Shown piece after piece: positions 47,301 through 56,399 of a stretch of 64,000 nt of DNA. The first letter of the stretch is position 1. The number at the start of each line of letters is the position of its first letter. The notes under the pieces are model-generated. The model saw nothing but the letters and a program-made list of their open reading frames with translations, was not told where the DNA came from and did not search any database. A program made the translations under genes and the position numbers. Source of the stretch: Siphonodentalium dalli (taxonomy: Eukaryota > Mollusca > Scaphopoda > Gadilida > Siphonodentaliidae); contig CP136066.1 of NCBI GenBank assembly GCA_032622095.1, forward strand, positions 117,139,319-117,203,318, written 5' to 3'.

Positions 47301-50300
47301 TATGCGTTTTCTTGAGACTAGGAGGTATATAGTTATTATATGATCGGTCTATCGGTTTGCTTCATACCATTATAATACACCATACGCATGCTGGTGAGCT
47401 GATACACCATTCTAATATGGTGTAATATACGATATGCGAGATCGGTCTACTATACACCATTATGATATATGATACATGTGTCTGTCTCTGCCTATACACA
47501 ATTATAATATATGATATGCGGTGTCGGTCTACTATACACCATTATAATATATGATAAGTCTGTCGGTCTACTGCACTGTTAGTCCAAGTCTTCTTGTACT
47601 AAAACCAGCTAAGATATTGGGATGGCGATGCTAAACGCCAGCATCGCCATCCCAATATCTTAGCTGGTTTTAGGACAAGAAGACTTGGACTACTGCACTG
47701 TCTGCACACCATTATAATATACACCATTATAATATACAATATGTGGGTCGGTCTAATACACTTCATTATAATATATATTACAAATTATAGTAGACTGACA
47801 TGCATATCGTATATTATAGTGATGTAGAGTAGACCGACACAAGTGTTGTATATTATGATGGTGAATAGTAGACTGACATGTGCACCGTACCACTATAATC
47901 AAAGTAACTGACTTGAAAAATGGAGTGCTAACCCGGTAATGACGACAGTATTACTGGTTGTATACAGTATCAACAGAGGTATCAAAATAACCACAGTAGT
48001 GGAGTTATGGTACCGTTCGCTTATGAAACCGCAGTTTATTAGGGATCGTCACACCGGCAAAAAGTTAAAGAAATCAATATGTCCATGCGGATCTTGTTAA
48101 AGATATGGTAAGCATTGCGGTGGATTTCACTGTTAAGATAGTCACATCCATTAAACCGCCATTAACAGAAATAATTTATTTTTGACAAATTTTGTTCTTA
48201 TGCCAATCTTAAATATCAAGTAAATTGCGGCATGTTATTGTCATGTTAACTGGTTCAGTGCTGAAAGCCCATATTTGGACCCTGTGTAAGAGTGCTGGAA
48301 GCCCAGATATGGGCTTTGGCAATGACACTGTCTTGTTTAGTCAACTCTTGTTTAGTTTAATCATTTAAATAGCGTTTGTCAGGTAATATTTTAGAAATAT
48401 TGTTACATATATAATTAAATTGGGACATTGTGAAGTTTGAATGGATGCCGACCAATAAAATTGTCAGAAAAGGTACTTATATCGCGAAAAGTTTGAGAAT
48501 AATTACAAATGTTTTGCCCTAAGGGCGGCCGACAACCAAGCTCATAACCATAACCTAATCAGACATCCAGGCTCATATCGATAACCTACATTGACAAACA
48601 GACAACCAGGCTCATGACCATAGCCTAATGCATGAGACATCCAGGCTCATAACCATTGCCTAATGAGACATCCAGACTCATAATCATTGCCCAAATGAGA
48701 CATCCAGACCCATAACCATAGTCTAATGAGACATCAAGGCTCATAACCATAGCCTAATGGCTAATGAGACATCCAGGCCCATTGGCATAGCCATAGCCTA
48801 ATGAGACATCCACTCATAACCATAGCCTATTCAAGCAGTCCTTCCCACGAGCAAAACACAGAAGACGGGTGAAGACGGGTGTAATATTGCTCCCATACTA
48901 TATAATTGTAAGTTGGGTTTTTCTCAAACAAAAAGTCATTGTGGAATAGACCTATGTCTAGTTACACTTTAATATGCCATAGTTGAACTGAGATGGTAAA
49001 GGATCTAAATAAACCTTAAAATAGTTCAATATTGAACCAACAATTACAGTCTCCATTAGTATTTTGAGAAAAGGGACGGGTGCGAATTTTAGCACCCGTG
49101 AATTGATAATTACGAGTGCGTACGGGTGCGAGAGCAATCACTCCCGTCTCCTGGGAAGGACTGCTATTGAGACATTCAAGCTCATAACCATAGCCCAGTG
49201 AGACATCCAGGCTCATAACATAATCACAAATGTATATATATGGGGGTCAAATTTGATAAAAGAGTGCAAATTATCAACTGCGAGCATAAAATTCAATAAT
49301 ATATATGTTGAAATATATATACGCATTTTATTACGTGTATGTAGGATATTTAGCAGCGAACCAGTTAATAATTAATCTGTGTTATATGTGAACAAACGCC
49401 ATGTTACGTAAACAAACAGTATGTAAAGAGTATGCCATAAGCAAAACTCAACACGGAGGAGACCCCCCCCCCCCCATTAATTAAACTTTTGTTAGAAATG
49501 CCACCGGGTTGTATACATCATACCGGTATACATGTAGCTATCGATAATCTTCACATCTAAAGATTTCAGTGTTTAATGGGTCACCATGAATCACTCTTCT
49601 AAATGAACACCACGATGTTGAGTGTTTTGCATATCGGTCACTATTTATGAGCTATATATAAACAAACACTTGGCTCACAGAAAGTGTTTTGTTGATAATA
49701 ACACATTCATATGATCATATATCCTATAGGCTTCCAGTTTCCACAGATATATAAGGAGAATCACTGCATTTTATTTTCATGCTGGCGAATCCGCATTGCA
49801 TGCATCGTGGTGCAACAGTGGTACATGCTGTGTTGAAGCGGTAACATTATCAGGGTGTTGGAGGTCACCGCGGTATAATACTGCAGTATTGCCGGGGTGA
49901 CACCACGTTAGTGGTTGTCAACTACTTTTAGTATACATGTAGCTGGGCATCATATATATATATATCATTCTATTGTGCATAATATACCGGCACACGTATC
50001 ATATATTATAATGGTGTAGACTATAATAGACCAGGTGACGATTGCCTGTGCTTCAGCTGATTGGTTGAGCCATGTGATGATGCGGCCTGAAAACAGGCTG
50101 CAGTGAAATGATTATGACTTCCCCCTGGGTGCAGGCCAGAATCTTGCGCTATCCCTCAGAATTGATAATGAGTAAGTGTTGAGCACATATTAATCGGTAA
50201 ATTAATTAAAATAAGCTAACAATTCACAATTTTCTTCTGAAAATTTACATTTTAATATTTCGCGACATAATTTTCACCAATAAAAACATATTTGTTGCAT

Positions 50301-53300
50301 TGCAGAGTTAACCGTATCTGTAGATATGTTATGATTCAAATGAATGTTGTTGAGCATATTTCAAGCAATTTAAATGAAATTTTTCTTCACACGATTATGT
50401 GACGATAACTAAAATTTACAATTTTTAGGATTTTAACCTGCCTCATTTTGATCAGCAATTGTTGTGCACGCTGATTGAACGTCTATAATCACTCGATAGG
50501 TCAAATTATGCCTTGACCATGCCAGAATCTGGCTAGAAATTGGACAAACAATATTTTTTTGGTGTTGACAAAATTAACATGGGAATCTCCATAGACAACG
50601 GTAAAATTGCGATAAAAACTAAAATAATGCGAAATGAAAGTCGTCATTCGCTAGCCTGGTGCAGAATAATATACGAGTCATGATCTATAAGATATGTCGT
50701 TTTCATTCGATTAATTAGTCTCGTAATTAACGGATCAATGACATGAAAATATTGTAGCTATCGAACAACTTGATCTGATCACAAACTGCGAACTGGAATG
50801 GGCATCAATAACAACATCAAATAAAAAAACCCTATACATCGGATCTTTTTATATGGCCCACAGAAACCTAGAAGACATCAAACAGCTAGAGGAATCTCTC
50901 AATACCATACAAGATAGAAGGTATAAAGACATCATATTTAAACGGCGACTTCAACTGCCCAAATATCGACTGGGATAAACTTTGTGTAACAACAGGGGCA
51001 CAGGATACTGAGATCCAACAAGCATTACTTGACCTGTGTATCCACAAAGGTCTGACTCAAACCCACAGACAGCCCACAAGGGAAAACAACCTGCTCGATA
51101 TAGTTCTAACAAACAACACCTCATTAATAAAGAACTCAAACAACATACCTGGAATATCGGACCACGACATCATAGTCACTGACTGCCAGATAACACCGTA
51201 TGCAAAACCACAAAAACAACAAAAGAAACGCTTCGCCTACAACCGGGCTGACTGGACTAACCTATCACTAGATCTTAGGTTCCTCTCTGAAGAAATTAGA
51301 ACAATACCTGGAAATCCCAAAATCAACACCATTTGGGAGACCTTCAGAGATGGTATAAAGGGCCTGATAGATAAACATATACCATCGGCACCAAAGAGAA
51401 GAGACAACCACGTGCCATGGCTAAACAAGCGCCTTATCCGGATACTGAAGAAAAAATGGAGACTCTTCAAAAAAGCAAAGAGGACCAACCAATGGGGAGA
51501 GTATAAGGCACACCAGAAAACATGTAGGCGAGAAATGAGAAGAGCAGAGTGGACCCATGTAAACAGAGTCATTGAAGAGGGGCTGGCAAATAAGAACACA
51601 AAGCCATTCTGGAATTATCTGAAATCCAGGAAACGGGACAACATCGGGATAGCGCCAATGAAACACCAAGGAAACCTCACAAATGACCCTGTCGCGAAAG
51701 CAGAACTCTTAAACACCCAGTTCCGCTCTGTATTCACCAAGAAGACAAATACCACCAAAGCACCACTCCCATCTGACAAACCAACCATAGGAGACCTGAA
51801 CATATCAGTTGAAGGTGTGGAAAAGCTACTTATATAGGGACTTAAAACCCGGCAAAGCTAGCGGACCAGATGCCCTTCCAAATCAAGTCCTGAAAAAATG
51901 TGCCAATTCCATCGCTCCAGGCCTGACCTATATTTTCCACAAATCGATCACCACAGGAAAACTACCACAAGACTGGAGGGACGCAAACGTTGCTCCGGTA
52001 TTTAAGAAGGGGGACGTCCACATACCGGAAAACTACCGACCAGTTTCCTTAACAACAGTATGCTGCAAAAATACTGGAGCATATTATATGCCGTCACCTG
52101 CTGAACCATCTTGACAAACATGAAGTCCTGACCAAATTAAATCATGGATTCAGGAAAGGCTACTCATGCGTAACACAGCTACTAACAACATCAGATGACC
52201 TGCTCCAATCCTTCAACAAAGACATCCAAACAGATATAGCAATACTTGACTTCTCAAAAGCCTTTGACACTGTACCGCACAACAAACTACTACAGAAAGT
52301 TCAAAACTATGGAATTAAAGGAAATATATACACCTGGCTCTCATCATTCCTAACCAAAAGACGAATGCGAGTAGTTGTTGAAGGAAGCTACTCATCATAT
52401 GTCCCAGTTGATTCAGGAGTCCCACAAGTCACAGTATTAGGACCACTCCTGTTCCTGATACATATAAACGACCTACCAACATGTGTAGATTCCCAGATGA
52501 GACTGTTCGCAGATGACTGCCTGCTATACAGAAACATCACCTCACAGAAAGACCACCACATACTCCAAAAAGATCTAAAGAAGCTTGAAGACTGGGCTGA
52601 AAACTGGGGTATGCGTTTCAACTCCAAAAAATGTAACATCATGAGCACCAAAAACAAATCATCATACATGTACCAACTGGGAGAACACATACTAGAGACA
52701 ACAGCTGAGACCCCATACCTGGGACTGACCTTTACCAACGACCTGACATGGTCAGTCCATATTAGGAAGACAACAAAGAAAGCAAACTGTGCTTTAGGCC
52801 TCCTAAGACGTAACATCAGACATGCTCCAGAGAAATGTAAAAAGACAGCTTACATCGCTACAGTAAGATCGGCGCTCGAATATGGAGCAGTGGTATGGGA
52901 CCCCCACTTAAAGAAAGACATTGACAACCTTGAAAAAGTACAGCGAAGGAGCGCGAGATTCATAAAGAATAATTATAGTCGCCAAGGAACATCAGTCACC
53001 ACCATGCTTGAGGAACTAGATCTAAAACCTCTAGACGAGCGACGTAGAGAACAGCGTCTCATCCAGTTCCATAATATAGTTGAGGGGATGGTGCCAGCAT
53101 TAAGTGCAAACAACTACCTAACGCCTAAGAAATCAGGCAGGAAGATCACAGCCAAAAAATTGGAACCAACTGGAAGACCGGATCGTGTGCAACAGTGATC
53201 CAGAGTTATTCTTACGGGCACTCCGCAACGATGGAATCACTGAACCTGAGGACACAGCACCATCAGAGTCCTCGACGGAACCAACATCATCCTCCACCCA

Positions 53301-56004
53301 GTGCGCCTAAAACCAGAATTGGTTACTGCACTGAACCCACTACAGATACAGATACAGATTGACAATCAAAACATTCCACCGCAGACGAATTTCACTGCCG
53401 AAAGTTTATAATTGTCAACAACTCACCTTTCACATATAGAATGCGAAAGAAATCTACAGTCATTAAAGATCCATAATATAAATACTCATATATACGTAAT
53501 TAAAACATGAATTACAGACAAAAGGATGAGATTTAACGATGAAATGCAATAGAATTTCCCCACTTCAGTTGCACGGAAACCCCCCCTCAAATTCAAGCTG
53601 CCTGTGATTCTAAAAATAGAGCAACGTTACGTAGGGGATGCCGATAAAGGCAGATCGGTGATTGGTCGGAACTTTTGCGCAACACATTTCGCGTTTTCGT
53701 GGGGTGTGTATTCGCTGGATGTCTTATAGTTGCAGTATATAACTACATGTATTATGACTCGTTAATTGCGTTCGATGTTTAGGTATGAACAATGGCTGGG
53801 TCATGCACACTTGAAGATTATATGGCGGGAACACAATTTTTTATTTGCATTTAGAAGCTTTCTGGTTTGGTGAATGAAAAACCTGCAGTAATAAGGCGTC
53901 ATTCTCACAAAAAAAAGTGCTGAAGGGTACACAGGGTTTGAACGTGTGCTGAAGGGTACACAGGGTTTGTGATCGGCACGAACACCATTACATAAATTGT
54001 GTTTATGAAAGTCTGGCGCCCAATAGCAGTTTGTTTTCAGTACATTTTAATATTCATTGGAACGTAAACAATTATTCTCTGACAGAAATCATGGCAGATA
54101 CGAAGACTGAATGTCCTTTATAATGACATTTCAAAACCTGTGTACCCTTCAGCACATTTTGAAAATCCTATCTACTCTTCAGCACTTTTTTTTTGGTGAG
54201 AGTGACCCCTTCAGCAGTAATAAGCCGTAGTTTTTTGTAATAATTTGAAGGATTAGTTGTTTTAACGGAATTCTGAGGCGGTGTATTCATGTAACCAATA
54301 TATTTTATATTATAATTTATATTTATGGCTAATAATATGATCTTGGTGGCGTTACCATTTCTGACTATGGTTTTCTTGTTATTGTCTGGTCGTCGCTTCT
54401 GAAAGCGCGTGTATTTGTGTATCTCTGATATGATTAAACACCGTGGTCTCATCTAAGGTTTGTCGCGTGTGTGTGTATGGTCCAGATAAGTTGTTCGTAT
54501 CTAACTACTGGCGCAGGGTCTATTTTGGTGAACCAATATCGTGTTATCAATTTTAAACAACATAACGTATTTACGAACTAATAGAATTAACATTCCCCAA
54601 AACACGGCACCTCAAACGTGCTTATACAGTGGTAACATATAGTATCACATATGCAGCATAATGTTTCCACAAACACTCGTAAATGATTCCTAGAATGCAT
54701 TTAGTGCACCAAATGGGGAACGCACAGGAACTATTTGCAGGGTTCGATTTTCTGGCTCTCTACGGAGAATCAGATACAGAACCAAAGCAGATCAGATTTG
54801 TTATCCCCTCAGCAGCCCTCGTACAAATTTAGAACAATTCTGGTTCAATCTGGAATTCGGTTCTTTATTTTGGTTCTTCGTGAAGATTAGTGCCAACTCA
54901 TGTATGCTTGGTTGTTAATTTGGTTCTTTATTTTGGTTTTAGGCGAAGAACAAAAACATGTATGACGGGTTCTTCGTTTCATTCTCCTATTTGGGACAAA
55001 CTTGTGAACCAGTTTTGGTTCCTCGGGGATCGAACCAATTGTTTTTATTGTGTATTAGCATAACACCCACGGGAGTAATATATAAATAAGATTGTAACAC
55101 CTTTATAGACTTGCTGCATGTGATTGTATTCCACGAGCTTCCGATCCTTAACATTCTAGGGGTCTTTTTTGAGTGTTTGGCACATCATAATTATACTTAA
55201 CCATAAATCATTGTGTTCTCTAACATTTTGTTTTTTTCTCAGGGGATTGTTTATCATGTTCTGTGATGTGCATTAATGGCGTTTGCAAAGAAAACTGTGG
55301 AAGTTGCGCAGGTTAGTCTCTAAACACGCGCACATTAAGTAATTGGATTGACAACTCTTCACCTATATTATAACGTCAATTTTAATATATCCTCGTAGAT
55401 TGTAAAGTCATTGCCCAACGAGTCACAAAGTAAATGCAGGAAATTAATTCAGAAGTTAAAATGTTTGACCCTTAAATTCTAGAATGTTCAAGGTTGGTTA
55501 CATGTTAGTACGGGGACAGGTAAACCAGGAAAATGCTGACAAGATCTTCTGTATAAATACAAATTATTCCCGGGCAGATCCTCTCGACAACTATACGTTG
55601 AATTGATGTGAAATCTTTCCATTGGAGAACAAGCTGATATACCTCGTTGAGTGGTAATTTACTTCGATCCTCTTCCTTTGGTTCGTCTGATGGTATGATT
55701 GTAATGAGATAACACGCGTTTATAGTGAATTCGTGATGTATGCATATACAAAAACTGTATATATACCATGCAGGATGATGAATATATATAAATATTCATA
55801 TACTTTTCAGTTGCCGGTACGAGCCCGAACATGACTAGTCCTGGGTGGATCAAGACACAGCAGCAGACGCGTCAGTTAGAGAAGTATATGTCAGACTGGC
55901 AAAAGAAGTTCTCAGTTGGTATGGCTGGATGGCAGAAAACATTCGGAAATGGGATGAGGTTCCTAAATCAGTTTTTACGCAGAATGACTTCTGTATTCGG
56001 CTAA
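35311..56004 (+). CDS. Four-exon gene for a 135-aa secreted 12-cysteine protein with a cationic amphipathic tail
   Basis: Exons are 35311-35368, 38309-38395, 55243-55311 and 55811-56004 (58+87+69+194 = 408 nt, exactly 136 codons with the stop). All introns are GT-AG and phase 1. Residues 1-20 form a signal peptide with hydrophobic core GVFVLLVV. Exon 2 gives Cys 27, 30, 34, 39, 43, 47; exon 3 gives Cys 51, 54, 58, 63, 67, 70; both follow C-x2-C-x3-C-x4-C-x3-C-x2/3-C. Residues 73-135 are cysteine-free and strongly basic (about +7), contain a sequon NMT at 78-80, a twice-repeated W-Q-K-x-F-x-x-G-M block at 101-109 and 112-120, an RR pair at 128-129, and end Phe-Gly. The even cysteine number suggests disulfides. 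The tail resembles antimicrobial or peptide-hormone precursors in general character only; I recognise no family. The model is inferred from splice signals and phase, without transcript support. Intron 2 (16.8 kb) is full of mobile elements. Confidence 0.68.
36100..36395 (+). repeat. Dispersed ~300-bp repeat in intron 1, copy A
   Basis: gaaattacatgaaataaaag, caaaccaatagg, atcaatgttgaccgatgcag and attagtacagctatcgcat occur in the same order as at 37405-37705. Rich in AACCAAT words. Non-coding. Confidence 0.75.
37020..37230. repeat. Partial copy of the 477-bp MITE
   Basis: Contains gatttcaaaactcgatatct, cctcgactcgaatcaaat and a degraded right end (aatcggattatgcatt), aligning with the right half of 32953-33429. 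The left terminus is missing. Confidence 0.65.
37405..37705 (+). repeat. Dispersed ~300-bp repeat in intron 1, copy B
   Basis: Direct-orientation partner of 36100-36395, about 85% similar by eye, with a small extra block (gtcgttcttggattcaataa). Confidence 0.75.
37912..38165. repeat. ~250-bp imperfect palindrome in intron 1
   Basis: Left arm words attcaacataatatatgcaa, gtgcaaaatatactcatgtg and acaacatggtaattat each have their complement in the right arm (atatattatgttgagtat, cacatgagtgtattttgcac, ataattaccatgttgt). The centre is near 38038. The right end abuts gtgtacagtacccctttaa at 38192, so it probably belongs to the TTAAAGGGG element family. Confidence 0.75.
38309..38395 (+). CDS. Exon 2 of the 12-cysteine secreted protein gene: first six-Cys module
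   Basis: Acceptor gtcctattttcag|CG, donor CCAA|GTTAGT, phase 1 at both ends, 87 nt. It encodes a split Ala, 28 residues and the first base of an Arg codon. The cysteines follow C-x2-C-x3-C-x4-C-x3-C-x3-C. Because it is symmetrical, the exon can be skipped or duplicated without a frameshift. It is a diverged paralogue of exon 3. Confidence 0.72.
38930..39350 (+). repeat. Three diverged monomers of the 158-bp satellite family in intron 2
   Basis: aaccaagatggctgttggcg, aaatccaagatggcccctgg and aaatccaagatggctgccgg recur about 150-180 bp apart, each followed by ccatgttttt. More diverged than the array at the start of the window, so probably an older dispersed copy. Confidence 0.75.
39398..39885. 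mobile_element. Second full copy of the TTAAAGGTACTCAATCCG MITE (488 bp)
   Basis: The left end TTAAAGGTACTCAATCCG and right end cggattgagtacatttaa (one mismatch) bound a copy about 95% similar to 32953-33429, with TTAA at both sides. Confidence 0.9.
39886..41800. other. Intronic stretch, no gene recognised
   Basis: AT-rich. The segment at about 41065-41145 (tgtacgctctttat and cactgtggcccgcgccat) repeats a segment at about 38625-38680. The block 41270-41405 is locally rich in agccccc, with the palindrome gcgcgaagcgc. No open frame with coding character. Confidence 0.4.
41805..41890 (-). repeat. Single satellite monomer
   Basis: gatcattatgaaatttgtca, then catgtagatgggaacgag and ttttggggtcattcggc, match the left satellite arm closely, then stop at aaaacatg. 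A lone copy inside intron 2. Confidence 0.85.
41891..42798. other. Intronic stretch with overlapping chance frames
   Basis: Several open frames of 60-130 codons overlap on both strands at 42035-42795. None shows a domain, consistent codon character or splice signals. Not called. Confidence 0.35.
42799..43330 (+). mobile_element. CTTAAG-palindrome MITE family, right-truncated copy
   Basis: Starts TGGGAGGCCCTTTTCACAT preceded by TA, followed by several ttgcgcttaagcgcaaat units, then a body (aattttaaatggcacag, atggaaatggt, gtacaccata) shared with 45786-46545. The right terminal repeat is absent. Confidence 0.75.
43932..44049. repeat. Perfect 42-bp inverted repeat with a 34-nt loop
   Basis: The arms 43932-43973 and 44008-44049 are exact complements over 42 of 42 bases (starting agaaactgtgaggggaatac). 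No copy elsewhere in the window. Perfect pairing implies either a very young foldback element or a maintained hairpin. If intron 2 is transcribed, this would be a strong RNA hairpin, longer and more perfect than usual animal microRNA precursors. Confidence 0.9.
44461..44838 (+). repeat. ~130-bp tandem repeat, three units, each with paired TCAAGGTCA motifs
   Basis: Units start gatttcgac at 44461, 44590 and 44720. Each contains TGACCTTGA and, about 17 bp on, TCAAGGTCA (44537-44545 and 44562-44570 in unit 1): an inverted pair conserved in all three. TCAAGGTCA is the extended half-site bound by monomeric nuclear receptors such as the ERR and SF-1 groups. Whether it acts here is unknown. Confidence 0.85.
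44890..45055 (-). pseudogene. Short reverse transcriptase fragment (CR1-like)
   Basis: The minus strand reads NTSKFPAAWKFANVIPIYKK followed by DDPA, the conserved region of non-LTR reverse transcriptases just before the RPISLL motif. The frame then loses similarity. About 50 codons remain. Confidence 0.65.
45056..45785. other. Intronic stretch, no gene recognised
   Basis: Short TG/CA-rich segments near 45650-45790. No repeat pair or coding signal recognised. Confidence 0.3.
45786..46545. mobile_element. CTTAAG-palindrome MITE family, long copy (~760 bp)
   Basis: The right end atgtgaaaagggcctccca is the complement of the family start TGGGAGGCCCTTTTCACAT; the left end is diverged (tggaagggtgttttcacat). 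Blocks of gcttaagcgcaaat occur near both ends. The middle has two related sub-blocks (accatatgagtgaagcaa and accatatgagaaaagcaa). Confidence 0.75.
46789..46996. mobile_element. CTTAAG-palindrome MITE family, short complete copy (208 bp)
   Basis: TGGGAGGCGCTTTTCATAT at the left and atgtgaaaacggcctccca at the right, with TA on both sides. The interior is almost entirely variants of ttgtgcttaagcgcaaat, a self-complementary word, so the whole element is a chain of small hairpins. No coding capacity. Confidence 0.8.
47345..47900. repeat. Minisatellite of ~50-bp units with an inverted tail
   Basis: tcggtctactatacaccatt followed by ataatatatgatatg recurs between 47345 and 47760. From about 47790 the complement (atagtagactgacatg, then tatcgtatattatag) recurs, so the array folds on itself. 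A related single unit lies at 49970-50030. It is interrupted by the 113-bp MITE at 47580. Confidence 0.75.
47580..47692. mobile_element. 113-bp hairpin MITE with 9-bp target-site duplication (Mutator-like)
   Basis: Ends TAGTCCAAGTCTTCTTGT and the complement; about 50 of 53 stem positions pair around an ~8-nt loop (aaacgcc). CTGCACTGT flanks it on both sides (47571-47579 and 47693-47701). A 9-bp duplication is the usual signature of Mutator-like elements. Inserted into the minisatellite. Confidence 0.85.
48530..49235 (+). repeat. 31-bp minisatellite (agacatccaggctcataacc) interrupted by an insertion
   Basis: About ten units of agacatccaggctcataacc plus atagcctaatg occupy 48530-48832; two more follow at 49167-49235. 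The gap is a separate inverted-repeat element. Confidence 0.85.
48833..49166. mobile_element. ~330-bp element with AGCAGTCCTTCCCA ends inserted in the minisatellite
   Basis: agcagtccttccca at 48834 pairs with tgggaaggactgct at about 49152-49165. The inner sequences gaagacgggtg and ctcccgtctcc also partly pair. Flanks (ctattca, ctattgag) suggest a ~5-bp duplication, CTATT, but the boundary is uncertain. Confidence 0.65.
49236..50760. other. Intronic stretch, no gene recognised
   Basis: Holds a poly-C tract (about 49466-49479), a (TA)n tract near 49955-49970 and one unit of the 47345 minisatellite. No coding signal. Confidence 0.35.
50761..53360 (+). pseudogene. CR1/Jockey-type LINE pseudogene (endonuclease C-terminal part plus reverse transcriptase)
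   Basis: Reading across frames: endonuclease end (GDFNCPNIDW, LLDIVLTN, SDHDIIVTD), linker, then the reverse transcriptase (GKASGPDALPNQ, YRPVSLTT, LDFSKAFDTVPH, GVPQVTVLGPLLF, LFADDCLLYR) and the usual tail ending CA-stop at about 53309. Damage: one-base insertion near 50941, in-frame TAG at 51835-51837 with frame change, one-base insertion near 52069, and loss of a segment near 53160. The 3' end is a short (ACAGAT)n tail at about 53341-53358. The glutamine-glycine of the VPQG motif is changed to QV. Same family as 25356-26960; sits in intron 2 in sense orientation. Confidence 0.9.
53361..53885. other. Intronic stretch, no gene recognised
   Basis: No repeat pair or open frame of note. Confidence 0.3.
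53886..54226. mobile_element. ~340-bp foldback element flanked by GCAGTAATAAG direct repeats
   Basis: The left arm (tctcacaaaaaaaagtgctg, then aagggtacacagggttt) and right arm (aaacctgtgtacccttcagc, then agcactttttttttggtgag) are inverted. The left arm contains gtgctgaagggtacacaggg twice. GCAGTAATAAG occurs at both outer edges in direct orientation and is likely to be the duplicated target. Confidence 0.7.
54228..54385 (-). repeat. Segment shared with 31219-31365
   Basis: gtaataatttgaaggatta and cttggtggcgttaccatttc match the first locus, with a ~20-bp insertion between them. The TSP1-like sequence that precedes it at 31.4 kb is absent here. Confidence 0.6.
54386..55242. other. Intronic stretch before exon 3
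   Basis: Contains repeated gttctttattttggttctt words at about 54858-54950. No exon seen. Confidence 0.35.
55243..55311 (+). CDS. Exon 3 of the 12-cysteine secreted protein gene: second six-Cys module
   Basis: Acceptor gtttttttctcag|GG, donor GCAG|GTTAGT, phase 1 at both ends, 69 nt. Cysteines follow C-x2-C-x3-C-x4-C-x3-C-x2-C, the same pattern as exon 2 with one residue fewer in the last loop. The shared spacing, length class and phase argue for exon duplication followed by strong divergence outside the cysteines. Confidence 0.72.
55811..56004 (+). CDS. Exon 4 of the 12-cysteine secreted protein gene: basic amphipathic tail and stop
   Basis: Acceptor catatacttttcag|TT joins in phase 1. 63 residues follow a split Val, to TAA at 56002-56004. 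The block W-Q-K-(K/T)-F-x-x-G-M occurs twice 11 residues apart, followed by FLNQFLRRMTSVFG. Hydrophobic residues (W, F, M, L) recur every three to four positions, so an amphipathic helix is likely. Terminal Phe-Gly could be converted to an amidated Phe, and RR could be a cleavage site. Nine Lys/Arg against two acidic residues. Confidence 0.72.
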
Positions 56005-56241
56005 CTCGGACGCGAACAACTGCTAGCTGAGTCACAGGAGAATGAATGAGCCTTGAAGATGTTCTTACAGCAGACCTTTATGTATTAACAGCTATAGCCG
56101 TAGATAGGAGAATATAGGGACTACATGTACCGAACATATATACGATACCAACTGCATGTGTTATGCACATTGTCGGAACTAGATAATTAGATGTACGCGG
56201 ACATGTAAATCAATTGTGTTATGCACATATATACTGTTGCA

Positions 56242-56397
56242 ATTAAAATGCGAAATCACATTGTTAGTCGCCCAGAAGCATTGGGCCCAGAACAAATTAT
56301 CAGCAAGCTGTTTTTGGTGTCATTTTGTCCGGCAGTATCCAGCAGTATCTGGGGAAAACATATCCAAAATCCGCTTTGGGAAAAGTTCTCTAATAAA
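56242..56397 (+). terminator. Candidate polyadenylation signals for the 12-cysteine gene
   Basis: ATTAAA at 56242-56247 and AATAAA at 56392-56397 lie 240-390 bp after the stop codon. No other canonical signal is nearer. Without transcripts I cannot choose between them. Confidence 0.4.
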
Positions 56398-56399
56398 AA

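Noticed and set aside
55845-56030. Alternative 61-codon frame and its minus-strand twin over exon 4
   Set aside because: Both overlap exon 4 in other frames. Only the exon 4 frame joins exon 3 in phase and gives a sensible protein.
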